A stretch of 64,000 nucleotides of DNA. Source: Psychrobacter aquaticus CMS 56 (lineage in GTDB: Bacteria > Pseudomonadota > Gammaproteobacteria > Pseudomonadales > Moraxellaceae). A program made the position numbers and the translations under genes. The stretch is from positions 1 through 64,000 of the forward strand of contig NZ_AUSW01000019.1 of the NCBI RefSeq assembly GCF_000471625.1, in the 5' to 3' direction. Below are positions 62,427-64,000 of this stretch, one piece after another. Every line of letters starts with the position of its first letter. The stretch's first letter is position 1. A model generated the notes under the pieces. It worked only from the letters and a program-made list of their open reading frames with translations. It had not been told where the DNA came from and searched no databases.

Positions 62427-64000
62427 TCATAGTAGCCAATCAATCGGCAGCCACGACATGATAGTAAGCCAAACATGATCACTGATATCGACACGTGGTT
62501 CTGAATCGTAAACCACTTTTTTATCTTCTTCCATGGTGTGCCACTGTAGCTTGCCATTGTCCAATAATTTGACTTCGTAAGCTTGGTTTAACAAGTCATC
62601 GCTAAGCGCACCATGCAACTGTTTTGCCAGCTCATTATCATTGATAATCACGCCCATCTCGGTATTGATATTGGCGGAACGCGGGTCGACATTGTATGAG
62701 CCAATGAAAACTTGATAGTCATCAACGGCGAAAGTTTTTGCATGTAAGCTGGTGGAGGATTGACTGCGGGCTTTCCATAGTTTGTTTTCCCGTTGCTCTT
62801 CAGACGCGGTCGATTTTAACTCATAAATTTTGACACCGGATCGCAACAGTTTAGGACGCCACTGGCTGTAGCCAGAATGCACAGCGGTCACATCAGTGGC
62901 ATCAAATGAATTGGTTAAAATTTTGATGTCAATACCAGCCTCAGCTAACTGCACTAAAGTATCGACGCCATCCTTGGTTGGCACAAAATAAGAGGAAATA
63001 ATGGTCAGCTGTTTGGTGGGTCGGCCTAATAAGGTGCGGAGTTGATGCACCAAATTGGTCTCAGTTGGAACGGTTTTGGTTAATTTACCCACATCGTCAC
63101 TCAAAAACTGCATGTCTGCCCAGCGAAAGGGCACGCGCTTATTAAGTAAGTCACTGTCTATCGTCGAGTCTTTGATAGCGGCTTTATATACAGCCAAGTT
63201 GCTATTATTATTGGCGTTTTCTTCTTGGTCGAGCTTGTCTAATGCTGCTAAAAAGTCAGATGTGCTGCTATTAGATGTGACTAGCGTTTCGATATCAAAT
63301 GATAAAGGTGATGACCAATAACTTGCAAAGCTGTTATCGATATCTGCGACCACTTTACCAATGAGCAAGACATCCAAATCTGCGAATTGGCTATTTTGAT
63401 CGTTACTGAGATATTCATTGCCGATATTACGTCCGCCAATGATAGTGATTTGTTTATCAAAGGTCATGCTTTTATTGTGCATGCGGCGATTGATACGCGG
63501 CAAACCAGTAACATAGTTCAACGCCTGAAACTTACGGTGCATTAATGGATTGATGATACGTACGGCAATATTAGGATGGCTAGAAAAACGCAATAAATGC
63601 TGATCAAGTTTGGCGTCATTATTGAAATCATCTATTAGTAATCGTACAATCACGCCGCGCTCAGCAGCTTGCCACAGAGCTTTTAATAATAGTTGACCAG
63701 CTTGATCATTGTGCCAAATGTAATACTGGGCATCGATATTGCGTGTGGCCATATCTGTTAAAATACTGCGAGAGGCAAACGCATTGGCACCCGTTACGAT
63801 GGGGTGATAGCCTGATAAATCAGGATGGATGTCATTTTGCTCACTAATGGCTGCAACCAGATCCACACTATTAGCAGTAGTTGTTAAAGCTTCACTTTGT
63901 CCGATTTTTTGGCCAGTTTCTGATTGGTATAAGGCATTTACTCGCGCTGATAAAGCTTGGCTTTCAGGCAGGTGTGGCTGCTTAGGTAAACTCTGACAGG
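62427..64000 (-). CDS. phospholipase D family protein, cardiolipin synthase C-like (5' end cut by window)
   Basis: The frame remains open to the right window edge, so the start lies beyond 64000 and at least 524 codons are present. Two HKD motifs are complete: HNKSMTFD with GGRNIGNEY, and HAKTFAVD with GSYNVDPRS. The layout fits ClsC/YmdC-type cardiolipin synthases of the PLD superfamily. The visible N-terminus reads CQSLPKQPHLPES, so the Cys at the window edge is probably the lipidated residue of a lipobox, although the signal peptide is outside. A GTG at 63866 would make a shorter protein but is unnecessary. Confidence 0.88.
   Translation of the reverse strand, partial: CQSLPKQPHLPESQALSARVNALYQSETGQKIGQSEALTTTANSVDLVAAISEQNDIHPDLSGYHPIVTGANAFASRSILTDMATRNIDAQYYIWHNDQAGQLLLKALWQAAERGVIVRLLIDDFNNDAKLDQHLLRFSSHPNIAVRIINPLMHRKFQALNYVTGLPRINRRMHNKSMTFDKQITIIGGRNIGNEYLSNDQNSQFADLDVLLIGKVVADIDNSFASYWSSPLSFDIETLVTSNSSTSDFLAALDKLDQEENANNNSNLAVYKAAIKDSTIDSDLLNKRVPFRWADMQFLSDDVGKLTKTVPTETNLVHQLRTLLGRPTKQLTIISSYFVPTKDGVDTLVQLAEAGIDIKILTNSFDATDVTAVHSGYSQWRPKLLRSGVKIYELKSTASEEQRENKLWKARSQSSTSLHAKTFAVDDYQVFIGSYNVDPRSANINTEMGVIINDNELAKQLHGALSDDLLNQAYEVKLLDNGKLQWHTMEEDKKVVYDSEPRVDISDHVWLTIMSWLPIDWLL

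Noticed and set aside
63866-63868. GTG 63866 as start of the PLD-family gene
   Set aside because: The frame is open to the window edge with typical exported N-terminal sequence, so the real start is probably outside.
1-64000. tRNA, rRNA, CRISPR, prophage or intact IS genes
   Set aside because: No clover-leaf-like genes, regularly spaced repeats, phage structural genes or transposase frames were recognised by reading.

Overview
The window looks like a chromosomal stretch of a Psychrobacter-type gammaproteobacterium (Moraxellaceae). I infer this from the moderate-GC housekeeping genes, the protein texture, the long inter-operon spacers and the gene mix; no rRNA or phylogenetic marker is present, so genus level is an inference. 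I see no tRNA or rRNA gene, no CRISPR array, no intact insertion sequence and no prophage.

Layout: 1-2 kb holds dapD (lysine/DAP synthesis) and a monoacylglycerol-lipase-like hydrolase. 2.5-6.1 kb is a TAXI-type TRAP transporter (lipoprotein binding protein, DUF1850 protein, fused permease) with overlapping genes. 6.2-9.9 kb is an arsenosugar-type cluster (arsS radical SAM enzyme, two small glycosyltransferases, arsM arsenite methyltransferase), facing a methylthioadenosine-phosphorylase gene. 11-16.4 kb carries lipA, acnB and an enoyl-CoA hydratase.

17.6-32 kb is the accessory highlight: a tellurite/stress 'Ter' island. A six-gene leftward operon (ATP-grasp ligase, TerD-trypsin fusion, PRTase/TRSP protein, HAD phosphatase, StiP-type PRTase with PELOTA-like tail, CitE/HpcH-like lyase) resembles the predicted Ter-linked pathway for a nucleoside-like metabolite. 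It diverges from a two-domain TerA-like gene and is followed by AIM24-terZ, terD, glsA, a DUF475 TerC-family membrane protein and a second terD/terE. Most of these units are separated by visible intrinsic terminators, so the island is a regulon of short transcripts rather than one operon.

32-41 kb is housekeeping: rlmKL, an MscS channel, a dihydrolipoyl-dehydrogenase-like enzyme, a peroxiredoxin, a small exported protein, queC and ttcA. 41-47.3 kb is the cbb3 oxidase block: ccoNOQP (ccoQ is only 59 codons), ccoG and fixH, a microaerobic respiration module whose ccoI/ccoS partners are not in view. 48-64 kb has an SCP2 protein, an uncharacterised protein, one LolC/E-type permease with LolD, a DUF2062 protein, a ComEC/Rec2 protein whose C-terminal half lacks the usual metal motif, sppA, a hydrolase, a CPBP protease, dusA, an MFS symporter and a phospholipase-D/cardiolipin-synthase-like lipoprotein cut by the right window edge.

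Other signals: a ~100-bp intergenic repeat present twice (9.9 and 34.7 kb), a perfect 19-bp inverted repeat with IS-end-like sequence (36.2 kb) and a single end at 41.2 kb, a 17-bp perfect palindrome upstream of ccoN, and a strong Shine-Dalgarno followed by a 15-codon hydrophobic ORF upstream of acnB.
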